NCBI GenBank assembly: GCA_023435335.1
Contig: JAEYRU010000110.1
Location: 1 to 64,000, forward strand
Origin: Pseudomonadota bacterium
GTDB lineage: Bacteria > Pseudomonadota > Alphaproteobacteria > Rhizobiales > Rhizobiaceae
Direction of reading: 5' to 3'
DNA: 64,000 bases
How positions within the stretch are numbered: position 1 is the stretch's first letter; the number at the start of each line of letters is the position of its first letter. Both the position numbers and the translations under genes were made by a program. Below are positions 36,376-43,758 of this stretch, one piece after another. The notes beneath the pieces were generated by a model. It had not been told where the DNA came from, did not search any database, and was given only the letters and a program-made list of their open reading frames with translations.

Positions 36376-36693
36376 TCATTCGGTGCCTCTATCTCGCCCA
36401 TCGGAGGTGTGGGTGCGAGCCTCGGTCTGCTCCACCGGCCGCATCAGCCCCTCGGGCGTCTGCGCTGTCGCGGTTCTTGCCGGATCGTCCCCCGTCGTGT
36501 CCCGATCATCAAGCGAACAGGCGATCCGACGTGCTTCGGCGACGATCTGTTCCCGCGACGGCTCGGTGCCTTCCGCCTGCGGTGAGGCGCAGTCGACGGA
36601 AACGCTGTCACCGTTGTCGCCGATGAACTCGACGCGGAAACGGGGAACTCCCGTGTCGTTGAGGCGAACGACCCTGCTTTCGAAAGACGGCAT
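36376..36693 (-). CDS. hypothetical protein, first gene of the TIGR02587/02588 operon
   Basis: A protein of 105 residues that I do not recognise. It begins MPSFESRVVRLNDTGVPRFRVEFIGDNGDSVSVDC, which reads as two or three beta-strands, and ends in a hydrophilic Thr/Asp/Arg-rich tail. GGGAG lies 9 bases before ATG 36693. A full-consensus GGAAC-N17-CGTT promoter lies 27 bases upstream of the start. The next gene (TIGR02587-like) starts 41 bases downstream. Confidence 0.65.
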   Translation of the reverse strand: MPSFESRVVRLNDTGVPRFRVEFIGDNGDSVSVDCASPQAEGTEPSREQIVAEARRIACSLDDRDTTGDDPARTATAQTPEGLMRPVEQTEARTHTSDGRDRGTE

Positions 36694-36719
36694 GCCCAGT
36701 ACTCCCAATTGCCGCATTA

Positions 36720-36745
36720 AACGGTCCTGCGCCTCGCGGGGTTCC
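36720..36745 (-). promoter_or_regulatory. EcfG-type promoter, full consensus, for the TIGR02587/88 operon
   Basis: GGAAC (36745-36741), exactly 17 bases, CGTT (36723-36720) on the minus strand, followed by the start codon at 36693. All nine consensus positions match. Confidence 0.72.
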
Positions 36746-36796
36746 GTGGCGCGGAGTACGTTATCCAGCGAAGCTTCGCCCTTTTTCCCGTTTCAC

Positions 36797-36822
36797 GGAA
36801 CAACAGCACCGGCGGGTGTGTT
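36797..36822 (+). promoter_or_regulatory. EcfG-type promoter motif for otsBA
   Basis: GGAAC (36797-36801), 17-base spacer, TGTT (36819-36822). The expected start point is only a few bases before the otsB ATG (36834). Confidence 0.6.
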
Positions 36823-36833
36823 ATTCTTTCAAG

Positions 36834-37628
36834 ATGATTGAACCCACCCCCGCGGACACGGCGAACCCCATCGAGACAACGGCCAAGCCCGAGCCGCCCG
36901 CCAGAATCGACCTTACCCGCACGGCGTTCTTCTTCGACTTCGACGGCACACTCACGGAGATCGTCGAGGACCCGCACGCGGTTGTAGTCGAACCCCGAAT
37001 TCGCAGCGCGCTGCAGGCGCTTCAGGAAAACGCCGGTGGCGCTGTAGCCCTGATATCCGGCAGAAGCATCGAGCAGCTTGACGATATGCTCCATCCCCTG
37101 CGCCTGCCTGCGGCGGGCGTGCACGGGCTCGAGCGCAGGAACCGGGACGGGCGGGTCTTCCGCGTGGAAATCGACCAGGAGGCGGCGGCGAATTTGCAGA
37201 ACGCCGTGGCCGAATTCGTAGCGGAGCACCCCGGACTGCTGGCGGAAGTCAAGCCGGGCTCCGTGGCCCTGCATTACCGCAAGCGTCCGGACGTTGAATC
37301 GGCCAGCCATGCCTTGGCGGCAAACCTGGCCAGCAATGACAACCGCCTTCGTGTCGTATTCGGGAAGATGGTGGTCGAGATCAAGCTTGCCGGCCGAACG
37401 AAGGCGGATGCGATCTCCGACTTTATGGCGGAGCCACCGTTTTTGGGCCGGCGACCGCTGTTCGCGGGCGATGACATCACCGACGAAGACGGGTTTGCGG
37501 CGGTCCAAAACTGGAATGGCATGTCGATCAAGATCGGCGACGGTGAGACGCACGCCACTCATCGCCTTCGGGATGTTGCCGCGTTCCATGACTGGCTTGT
37601 CAAGCTGTCGGCCGGGTCGCCGCGATGA
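36834..37628 (+). CDS. otsB: trehalose-6-phosphate phosphatase
   Basis: A HAD-family phosphatase of 264 residues that makes trehalose from trehalose-6-phosphate. Motif I is FFFDFDGTLTEI (nucleophile Asp, about residue 37), followed by ALISGRSIEQL, GVHGLERR, KMVVEIK and motif IV GDDITDEDGF (about 212). ATG 36834 has no Shine-Dalgarno but lies about 12 bases after the predicted -10, suggesting a nearly leaderless mRNA. It overlaps otsA by ATGA, so the pathway is coupled. Trehalose is an osmoprotectant, and ots genes are known general-stress targets in rhizobia. Confidence 0.95.
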   Translation: MIEPTPADTANPIETTAKPEPPARIDLTRTAFFFDFDGTLTEIVEDPHAVVVEPRIRSALQALQENAGGAVALISGRSIEQLDDMLHPLRLPAAGVHGLERRNRDGRVFRVEIDQEAAANLQNAVAEFVAEHPGLLAEVKPGSVALHYRKRPDVESASHALAANLASNDNRLRVVFGKMVVEIKLAGRTKADAISDFMAEPPFLGRRPLFAGDDITDEDGFAAVQNWNGMSIKIGDGETHATHRLRDVAAFHDWLVKLSAGSPR

Positions 37629-39028
37629 GCCGGCTTGTCATTATTTCCAACCGCGTGGCCGACCTGACGAAATCCGCACAATCGGGTGGACTTGCCGTCG
37701 GTCTTGCCGATGCCCTGCGGGCGCGGGGCGGAGTCTGGTTCGGATGGAGCGGCGAGATCGAGGAAACAGCGGATCCCCAGCCCGTGGTCGAGAAGATCGG
37801 CAATGTCGAGACGATCGGGCTGCCGCTGTCGCAAAAGGACTATGCCGAATATTACCTCGGTTACTCCAACAGCGTCCTTTGGCCGCTCTTCCACTACAGG
37901 CTCGACCTTGTCGACTACCGGCCTGGCTTCTTCAAGGGGTATGCACGCGTCAACCGCGCCTTTTCCCGCGCCCTGGCCGCCTTCCTGGAGCCGGACGACG
38001 TGATCTGGGTGCACGACTACCACCTGATCCTGGTGGCCGAGCATCTGCGCAAGTTGGGCGTACGCAACCGGATCGGCTTCTTCCTCCACATACCGTTTCC
38101 GCCGCCGGACCTCCTGGCCGCCTCGCCAAGTCACAAGGCGCTGGTCGACGGACTGTTCCAGTACGATCTGCTGGGCTTCCAGACCCACACCGACGTCGGC
38201 AACCTCAAGCGCTTCGCCGAAGAGCACGCCGTCGTCGAGGTCATCGACGACACGACGTTCAAGGTGGGAGAGCGGACAGTCGTGGCGCGGCGCTTTCCCA
38301 TCGGCATCGACGTGGACGTGTTTCGTGACATGGCAAAGGAGATGCCGGAGGACGTCCGTATCGACGCGGCGCGCCGCAAGAGTCTGGAGCGCAAGCAGAT
38401 CATCGGGGTAGACCGGCTCGACTATTCCAAGGGCCTGCCGGATCGCATGAAGGCCTTCGGCAGGCTGCTCTCGCAGCACCCCGAATTGGACAAGCGCGTA
38501 ACGTTCCTGCAAATCGCCCCGCCGACGCGCGAGGAGGTCGACGCCTATTCCGACATCCGCACGGAGCTCGAAGTGCTCACCGGTTCGATCAATGGACACT
38601 TCTCGGATTTCAACTGGACACCCATCCGCTACATCCACCGCAGCGTCCCGCGCGACAAGCTTGCTGCCCTCTTCCGGGCAAGCCCGGTCGGTTTCGTCAC
38701 GCCGTTGCGCGACGGGATGAACCTGGTTGCCAAGGAATATGTCGCGGCCCAGGATCCGGACGATCCCGGTGTGCTTGTCCTCTCACAATTCGCGGGTGCC
38801 GCGGAGGAGATGCAGGATGCGCTTATCGTCAACCCCTATGATATCGACGAGATGGCGCGGAAGCTTTACGAAGCACTGACTATGCCGCTTGCCGAGCGCC
38901 AGCGTCGGCACGCGGCGCTTTACGAAATCATCGAAAAGTACGACGCGAAGGCGTGGCTGGCCGATTTCCTCGACACGCTGGAGTCGGCCTCCGAAGGCGG
39001 AGCTTCCGACCGCGCCTCGGCGGCCTGA
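37625..39028 (+). CDS. otsA: trehalose-6-phosphate synthase
   Basis: A GT20 glycosyltransferase of 467 residues that joins UDP-glucose and glucose-6-phosphate. Motifs: the N-terminal SRLVIISNRVAD, the donor-loop glycines in QSGGLAVGL, the acceptor region WPLFHY, VHDYHLILV, GFFLHIPFPP, VDRLDYSKGL (the Arg-Lys pair for UDP) and TPLRDGMNLVAKEY. Length is normal. It starts inside the otsB stop codon. It is convergent with the YihY gene, with a gap of 5 bases. Confidence 0.96.
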   Translation: MSRLVIISNRVADLTKSAQSGGLAVGLADALRARGGVWFGWSGEIEETADPQPVVEKIGNVETIGLPLSQKDYAEYYLGYSNSVLWPLFHYRLDLVDYRPGFFKGYARVNRAFSRALAAFLEPDDVIWVHDYHLILVAEHLRKLGVRNRIGFFLHIPFPPPDLLAASPSHKALVDGLFQYDLLGFQTHTDVGNLKRFAEEHAVVEVIDDTTFKVGERTVVARRFPIGIDVDVFRDMAKEMPEDVRIDAARRKSLERKQIIGVDRLDYSKGLPDRMKAFGRLLSQHPELDKRVTFLQIAPPTREEVDAYSDIRTELEVLTGSINGHFSDFNWTPIRYIHRSVPRDKLAALFRASPVGFVTPLRDGMNLVAKEYVAAQDPDDPGVLVLSQFAGAAEEMQDALIVNPYDIDEMARKLYEALTMPLAERQRRHAALYEIIEKYDAKAWLADFLDTLESASEGGASDRASAA

Positions 39029-39033
39029 TCTCC

Positions 39034-40005
39034 CTACTCCTCGGCCGGCGCCCCCACCGTGTCGGCGACGGTCGCACCCCGCTGACCCATTGGTTTGGGT
39101 TCCCCGGTCGTCGAGTCCCGCGTCGTCTGATGTTCCATCTCCGCATTGAGCTGGGCGCCGACGATCAGAGTGATTACGGATATCCAGGTCCAGACCATGA
39201 AGCCGATCACCGCGCCGAGCGATCCGTAGATGGCCTCGTAGTTCGCGAAATTGGAGAGGTAAAACGAGAATCCGATCGACGCGGCGACCCATGCGATCGT
39301 GGCTCCAATGCCGCCCCATGTGACCCATCGCCACTTGGCTCGCTCACGACTTGGTCCATAGCGGTAGAGTATCGAAATGGCCGCCCCGATTAGGATCAGC
39401 AGGAGTGGCCACCGCAGAAGCTGGATCAGCGCCTGCGACATCCCTTCCGGGCCGAACAGCGCGATCGCTGCCGGTACGACGGCCACCGCGCCAATCAGCG
39501 CCGCCGCAACCACCATCGCGCCAAGGGTGAAGGCGAAGGCAACGAGATTCAGCTTGAGGAATGAGCGCTTCTCCGTTTCCTCGTAGGCGATGTTGATCGC
39601 GTCGAATAGGGCTTTGACGCCATTGTTGGCGCTCCAGAAAGCGAAGAGCAGGGCAACGATGAAGCTTACGCTGAGCGTGCGATCCGCTTGGCTGGCCAGG
39701 CTCTCCAGCCTTTCACGGATCAGGTCCAGGCCGCCCGCCGGCACGATCGTCGCCATGAGCGCGATGTCTTTGACGATGGTGGCGGGATCGGCGAGGAAGC
39801 CGTAGAGCGAGACGAATGCGGTGATAGCTGGAAAGAGTGCGAGAAGCAGGTAGAACGTTGCTCCCGCCGCGACGAGAAGGACGCGATCTTCCTGGATTTC
39901 GCGCCACAGGCGCCAGAAAATGTCTCTCCAGCCTCGCGCGGGTATCTCGGAGGGACGTGCGGCCTGCCGTCCTCTCCGCGCGGCCGGGGTGGGTGGCTCG
40001 GCCAT
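39034..40005 (-). CDS. YihY/BrkB-family membrane protein
   Basis: A protein of 323 residues with six transmembrane helices in the usual YihY pattern: GWRDIFWRLWREIQEDRVLLVAAGATFYLLLALFPAI at the N-terminus, FWSANNGVKALFDAINIAYEETEKRSF in the middle, and GSLGAVIGFMVWTWISVITLIVGAQLNAE near the end. The family was once called ribonuclease BN by mistake; its role is undefined. ATG 40005 is used; an in-frame ATG 14 codons upstream is also possible. It may be read from the promoter at 40490 together with the small gene at 40136-40408. Confidence 0.88.
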   Translation of the reverse strand: MAEPPTPAARRGRQAARPSEIPARGWRDIFWRLWREIQEDRVLLVAAGATFYLLLALFPAITAFVSLYGFLADPATIVKDIALMATIVPAGGLDLIRERLESLASQADRTLSVSFIVALLFAFWSANNGVKALFDAINIAYEETEKRSFLKLNLVAFAFTLGAMVVAAALIGAVAVVPAAIALFGPEGMSQALIQLLRWPLLLILIGAAISILYRYGPSRERAKWRWVTWGGIGATIAWVAASIGFSFYLSNFANYEAIYGSLGAVIGFMVWTWISVITLIVGAQLNAEMEHQTTRDSTTGEPKPMGQRGATVADTVGAPAEE

Positions 40006-40135
40006 CAGGCGCCCATACGCGACATGCCCGCCTGATGATGGACACATGCCGTGACATCCGAGTAGCGATGACCGCAAAATGCGGACGCGGTCGATCGCGT
40101 CTGTAAGATGATGCCCGGAGCGGCCCGGCGTGGGC

Positions 40136-40408
40136 CTAGAAGAGCCACCATGCCCCGCAACCGGGCCGGCGTTCGGCGTCTCGCGACACCGGCGAGGCGA
40201 TGTCCCGCTTCGCCTGCATCCTCTCCTCTTCCAACGCGGCGGCAAGCATTCGCCTGGCCCGATCGAGGACTTTCCTGCGTTCAGCCGAGCGCCTTGCATC
40301 CGGCATGGCGGTAACTCTCCGAGCCGTCTCTCTCGTCGAGGTGATTTCAATGTCGCGCTGAGGATTTCCGCCCCCTTTGGCGGGAGCTTCTTTTCCGGTC
40401 GGTAGCAT
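40136..40408 (-). CDS. hypothetical small basic protein
   Basis: A protein of 90 residues that I do not recognise. It begins MLPTGKEAPAKGGG and has a predicted charged helix (RRSAERRKVLDRARRMLAAALEEERMQAKRD). AGGGA lies about 9 bases before ATG 40408. A GGAAC-N16-AGTT motif on its strand (40490-40466) supports expression. It precedes the YihY gene by 130 bases. Coding status is plausible but not certain. Confidence 0.45.
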   Translation of the reverse strand: MLPTGKEAPAKGGGNPQRDIEITSTRETARRVTAMPDARRSAERRKVLDRARRMLAAALEEERMQAKRDIASPVSRDAERRPGCGAWWLF

Positions 40409-40465
40409 GTCTTCGTGTCCCTTGCTGCGGCGGAAGCCCAACGGGACCTGCCGCCTCGAATTGGT

Positions 40466-40490
40466 AACTCCACCCTGCCGCATTTGTTCC
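40466..40490 (-). promoter_or_regulatory. EcfG-type promoter motif (leftward)
   Basis: GGAAC (40490-40486), 16-base spacer, AGTT (40469-40466), 58 bases before ATG 40408. Confidence 0.42.
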
Positions 40491-40524
40491 GCATTTGGGC
40501 CTTCGCTCGGCCATCAAGCATCCG

Positions 40525-40549
40525 GGAACACATGCCTGGGTCGGGTGTT
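40525..40549 (+). promoter_or_regulatory. EcfG-type promoter motif (rightward)
   Basis: GGAAC (40525-40529), 16-base spacer, TGTT (40546-40549), 25 bases before the small gene at 40574. Confidence 0.5.
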
Positions 40550-40573
40550 CGTCTCCAAAAGAGGAGCGAAACG

Positions 40574-40780
40574 ATGAGCGGCTACATGAAGAGCCTGTTG
40601 GCGGAGCTCTTTCCGGGGTGGTTGAAGCAGGAGGTCGTCCAACACCGGCTGGGAGATCCTCGCCGGCGGGCCGCGCCGCAAAACCCATCACAGGAAACGA
40701 GTGCGTCTTTCGGAAAGCGCACCAGCTACCGCGCCGCCGGTTCTGCCGGTGCCGCTCGGCGGCCGCGGGCGCGCAAATAG
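40574..40780 (+). CDS. hypothetical small protein upstream of HPF
   Basis: A protein of 68 residues. An amphipathic N-terminus (MSGYMKSLLAELFPGWLKQEVV) is followed by a basic, disordered Arg/Ala/Ser-rich tail. GAGGAG lies 7 bases before ATG 40574, a strong site, and a GGAAC-N16-TGTT motif lies just upstream. It is 58 bases upstream of the HPF gene and probably cotranscribed. I do not recognise the family. Confidence 0.55.
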   Translation: MSGYMKSLLAELFPGWLKQEVVQHRLGDPRRRAAPQNPSQETSASFGKRTSYRAAGSAGAARRPRARK

Positions 40781-40838
40781 CGATCGGCATTCGGTCGATC
40801 GAAGCGGGAACGGGCGGGGGCCAACAGCGAGGAAAATC

Positions 40839-41414
40839 ATGGACATTCCGCTGCAGATCGCATTCCACAAGCTCCCTAAGCCGGATTGGGCTGAGGACGA
40901 AATCCGGGAACGCGTCGACAAGTTGACCAAGCTGCACGACAGGATCGTCGGCTGCCGCGTGACTGTCGACCAGCGCGCGGGCGGGGCTGACGGCAGCATA
41001 CCCCCGGTCGTGCGCATCGAGCTCAGCCTACCGGGCACCGCGCCTATCGTAGTCGCCTACGAGCCGGAGAGGCTGCAGAAGAAGTTCCAGGTTCCGGAAC
41101 TCGGCAATGCGATCAATGACGCCTTCGGCCTTGCCGAACGAAAGCTCACCGAATTCAAGGAAGTGCGGGCCGGGCGCACGAAGGAACCGCATCATGACGC
41201 GCAGCGGCAGTTCCTCGGCCAGGTCGCAGAGACGCACGAAGACCACGGCTTCCTCATGACCAAGGAAGGCGGCCTGCTCTACTTCCACCGGAATGCCGTG
41301 CTCGGCGGTGATTTCGAGGAATTGGGGCGCGGTGATGAGGTACACTACGTCGAGGAGATCGGCGACACCGGCCCGCTGGCCACCAAGGTAAGGATAGCGG
41401 CTCGTCGGCAGTAA
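40839..41414 (+). CDS. ribosome hibernation factor (HPF/RaiA) with C-terminal cold-shock-like domain
   Basis: A protein of 191 residues. Residues about 1-115 match the S30AE domain that binds the 30S decoding site (MDIPLQIAFHKLPKP... REKVDKL-like segment, VVRIELSLPG). The C-terminal half (HEDHGFLMTKEGGLLYFHRNAVLGGDFEELGRGDEVHYVEE) has the beta-barrel pattern of a cold-shock domain, including a GF / YFHRNAV RNA-binding-like stretch. It differs from classical long HPF, whose C-terminal part is a dimerisation domain. It probably inactivates or protects ribosomes under stress. Confidence 0.82.
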   Translation: MDIPLQIAFHKLPKPDWAEDEIRERVDKLTKLHDRIVGCRVTVDQRAGGADGSIPPVVRIELSLPGTAPIVVAYEPERLQKKFQVPELGNAINDAFGLAERKLTEFKEVRAGRTKEPHHDAQRQFLGQVAETHEDHGFLMTKEGGLLYFHRNAVLGGDFEELGRGDEVHYVEEIGDTGPLATKVRIAARRQ

Positions 41415-41469
41415 GCGACGAGCTGCGGCCGCACCTTCAAATAATCATGCCCATCCCGAAGCCATGACC

Positions 41470-41494
41470 GGAACAATGGCTGGAATGCCCTGTT
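41470..41494 (+). promoter_or_regulatory. EcfG-type promoter motif for a small secreted protein
   Basis: GGAAC (41470-41474), 16-base spacer, TGTT (41491-41494), 56 bases before ATG 41550. Confidence 0.5.
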
Positions 41495-41549
41495 GTGAAC
41501 GAGCTTGCCAGAAACGGACAAGCAGCAACCGAACAGGAGGAAACCTGTC

Positions 41550-41945
41550 ATGACATACAAGCTCATAGCCGCCTTGGTCTTTTCGCTCGGACTTGGCACT
41601 GCCGCCATCGCGCAGACCACTCCGCAAGTTGGCACCCCAACGGGTGGGCAGGGTAATTCGCCGGCGCTCCCCCAGTGGGATACGTCGGTCAATGACGCCT
41701 TCTTCGCGGATACTACCGCGGGGACTCTGCGGAGCGAAGAGGACATCCGCGCCAACTGGAGCAGCCTGACGGCCGAACAGCAGGCGCAGGTGCGCGCCGA
41801 CTGTGACACGATGACGACCGCCAGCGTAGGGACAAGCGCGACCGGCACGGGTGGCGATACGACTGCCAGCGGCGGCGCGGACGCCGGCGCAGGCACGCAG
41901 ATCCAGGCCATGAACGACCTCTGCGACATGGTCGGTGGAATGTAG
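41550..41945 (+). CDS. hypothetical secreted protein, Thr/Gly/Ala-rich
   Basis: A protein of 131 residues. The signal peptide is MTYKLIAALVFSLGLGTAAIAQ (cleaved about residue 22). The mature part has Thr/Gly/Ser-rich segments around a short acidic region (SEEDIRANWSSLTAEQQAQVRADCDTM) and ends NDLCDMVGGM, with two cysteines. Strong AGGAGG 9 bases before the ATG, a GGAAC-N16-TGTT motif upstream and a good terminator downstream all mark a discrete gene. No function recognised. Confidence 0.7.
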   Translation: MTYKLIAALVFSLGLGTAAIAQTTPQVGTPTGGQGNSPALPQWDTSVNDAFFADTTAGTLRSEEDIRANWSSLTAEQQAQVRADCDTMTTASVGTSATGTGGDTTASGGADAGAGTQIQAMNDLCDMVGGM

Positions 41946-41960
41946 TCTCCGCATCGGAGC

Positions 41961-41991
41961 AAAGGCCCGGGATACCCGTCCCGGGCCTTTT
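41961..41991 (+). terminator. intrinsic terminator
   Basis: GGCCCGGG (41964-41971) pairs with CCCGGGCC (41980-41987), followed by TTTT. It follows the small secreted protein gene by about 18 bases. Confidence 0.9.
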
Positions 41992-42013
41992 GCTTGCGTC
42001 CGGCCCAACCGTC

Positions 42014-42038
42014 GGAACGGAAGCTCGGGCAGCCCGTT
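42014..42038 (+). promoter_or_regulatory. EcfG-type promoter, full consensus, for the MscS operon
   Basis: GGAAC (42014-42018), 16-base spacer, CGTT (42035-42038). All nine consensus bases match. It lies 60 bases before the MscS gene. Confidence 0.68.
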
Positions 42039-42088
42039 GACGTCACGGATCGGGTCGCGGGGGAACTGCCCGAGCCAGAGGGAGCGAA

Positions 42089-42106
42089 ATGATCTTTCAT
42101 GACTGA
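42089..42106 (+). other. possible five-codon upstream ORF overlapping the MscS start
   Basis: ATG ATC TTT CAT GAC TGA. It is better spaced from the GAGGGAGCGA ribosome-binding site than the MscS ATG (42099), which lies inside it in another frame. Confidence 0.35.
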
Positions 42107-43193
42107 CGAACTGGTCGCGCTGGGTGCGCTGCTCGCCGCCCTGTCAATCGCGTGGGGCGCGCACGCCCTGCTCTATCGCATCGGGCTCCGCCTGCTGGAA
42201 GGCCGGGATCTTTTCTGGCGCTCTCTGGTTATCCGCACCCGCAGGCCCACCCTGCTTGCCTTCTTCATCGTCGCCCTGTCGCTTGGTGCGGGCATCGCAC
42301 CGCTGTCCGACCGTGAGGTCACCGTTCTGCGGCATGTGCTGCTGGTCGGATTCGTCATCTGTGCGGCCTGGCTCGGGCGCACCGCCCTGAACATCTGGAT
42401 GACGCTGCACCTGCGGCGCTTCAAGCTCGACACGGAAGACAATCTGCTGGCGCGCAAGCACGTCACGCAGAGCCGCATCCTTCAGCGCATCGCCGACACC
42501 CTGATCATCGTAATCGGCACCGCTGCCGTGTTGATGACCTTCGCCGGCGTCCGGCAATACGGCGTCAGCCTGCTGGCTTCAGCAGGCGCGGCAGGCATCG
42601 TGGTGGGCCTCGCCCTGCAGCCCTTGCTCCGCAACCTGATCGCCGGCTTCCAGCTCGCTATCACCCAGCCAATCCGCATCGACGACGCGGTGATCGTGGA
42701 AGGCGAATGGGGGAATGTGGAGGAGATCACCTCCACCTATGTCGTGATCCGCATCTGGGACCGGCGCAGGCTCATCGTGCCTCTCAACTATTTCATGGAG
42801 CAGCCGTTCCAGAACTGGACCCGGCAGGAAGCGGCATTGACAGGCGCGGTGTTCGTCTATCTCGACTACAGCGTGCCAATCGATGCGATCCGCAGGGAAG
42901 TCGAGGAAATCTTGCGGGCCTCGAGGAACTGGGATGGTCAGGTCATGGCCGTCCAGGTGACCGATTTCCGCGAGAGTGTGATGGAGGTCCGCATCCTGGC
43001 CAGCGCGTCCAATGCCGGGCGGGCCTTCGAGGTCCGCTGCGAAATTCGCGAAAAGCTCGCAAAATTCCTGCAGGAGAACTATCCTCACGCCCTCCCGCGC
43101 ATGCGCGGCGAGGTCGTGCTGCCCGATGGCCCGCACCGGCAAGGCCATCGGCCTGAACGAAAGCCGGCCGCCAAGGGAGCGTCCATCCAATGA
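42099..43193 (+). CDS. MscS-family mechanosensitive channel
   Basis: A protein of 364 residues with four or five hydrophobic helices. The pore helix has the glycine/alanine pattern of MscS TM3 (SAGAAGIVVGLALQPLLRNLIAGFQLA), followed by the beta domain (IRIDDAVIVEGEWGNVEEITSTYVVIRIWDRRRLIVPLNYF). It should release solutes on hypo-osmotic shock. A full-consensus EcfG-type promoter precedes it. It overlaps the following small gene by ATGA. The first upstream in-frame stop is three codons before ATG 42099, so that start is fixed unless a non-ATG codon is used. Confidence 0.92.
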   Translation: MTDELVALGALLAALSIAWGAHALLYRIGLRLLEGRDLFWRSLVIRTRRPTLLAFFIVALSLGAGIAPLSDREVTVLRHVLLVGFVICAAWLGRTALNIWMTLHLRRFKLDTEDNLLARKHVTQSRILQRIADTLIIVIGTAAVLMTFAGVRQYGVSLLASAGAAGIVVGLALQPLLRNLIAGFQLAITQPIRIDDAVIVEGEWGNVEEITSTYVVIRIWDRRRLIVPLNYFMEQPFQNWTRQEAALTGAVFVYLDYSVPIDAIRREVEEILRASRNWDGQVMAVQVTDFRESVMEVRILASASNAGRAFEVRCEIREKLAKFLQENYPHALPRMRGEVVLPDGPHRQGHRPERKPAAKGASIQ

Positions 43194-43498
43194 ACACGGC
43201 TAATCTTCAACTCGAGGGGCTGCTGCTCGCTTTGTCCGCCGTCGTGGGAGTTCTGCGCCGCAAGGGCATCGTCAGCGACGCGGAGCTCGATGCTGCGCTG
43301 CTGGAAGCGGAGTCCGCCGCCCTCGGCGACAAGGCCCGGCCTGACGGGCTTTCGTCGTCCAATGTGGAGGCCGTCCTGTTCCCGATCCGCTATCTGCGCG
43401 CGGCCAGCAGGGGCCTGCCGGACGATGCCGTGCTTCCCTTCTCGCACATCGCGACCAGGGTAGGGCAGGCGAAACGGGACGACCGCCGCTCCGCCTGA
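43190..43498 (+). CDS. hypothetical protein coupled to MscS
   Basis: A protein of 102 residues. It begins MNTANLQLEGLLLALSAVVGVLRRKGIVSDAELDAALLEAE, an amphipathic helical region, and ends with charged residues. It has no signal peptide or cysteine pattern and I do not recognise it. ATG overlaps the MscS stop (ATGA), so it is translationally coupled and part of the same stress operon. It may be a cytoplasmic accessory protein, but that is a guess from position. Confidence 0.65.
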   Translation: MNTANLQLEGLLLALSAVVGVLRRKGIVSDAELDAALLEAESAALGDKARPDGLSSSNVEAVLFPIRYLRAASRGLPDDAVLPFSHIATRVGQAKRDDRRSA

Positions 43499-43758
43499 AC
43501 GGCGGCCAGCCGCCCGCAGAGGCAGCAGGATAAGGCGTCCCGGCAGCGAAAACGCGCGCGCAAGCTGCGCTAATCGGCTCCCACGCCGCCACCCTGCGCG
43601 CGAGGCAGCGACTTGAAGGGGCGCGGTCTGCGCCGCGCACGCACCGTCCGGCATGGGCACCATGCGGTTCCGGCCGTCGGCGCGGTCCCGCGTTCGTAAT
43701 GCGAACGCGAACATCGGCCCGATTAGGGCGGGTCTCAGATGCCGACAGCGGCGCGGAG

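Noticed and set aside
36717..37589. A 290-codon minus-strand frame
   Set aside because: It lies antisense to otsB, whose motifs are unambiguous.
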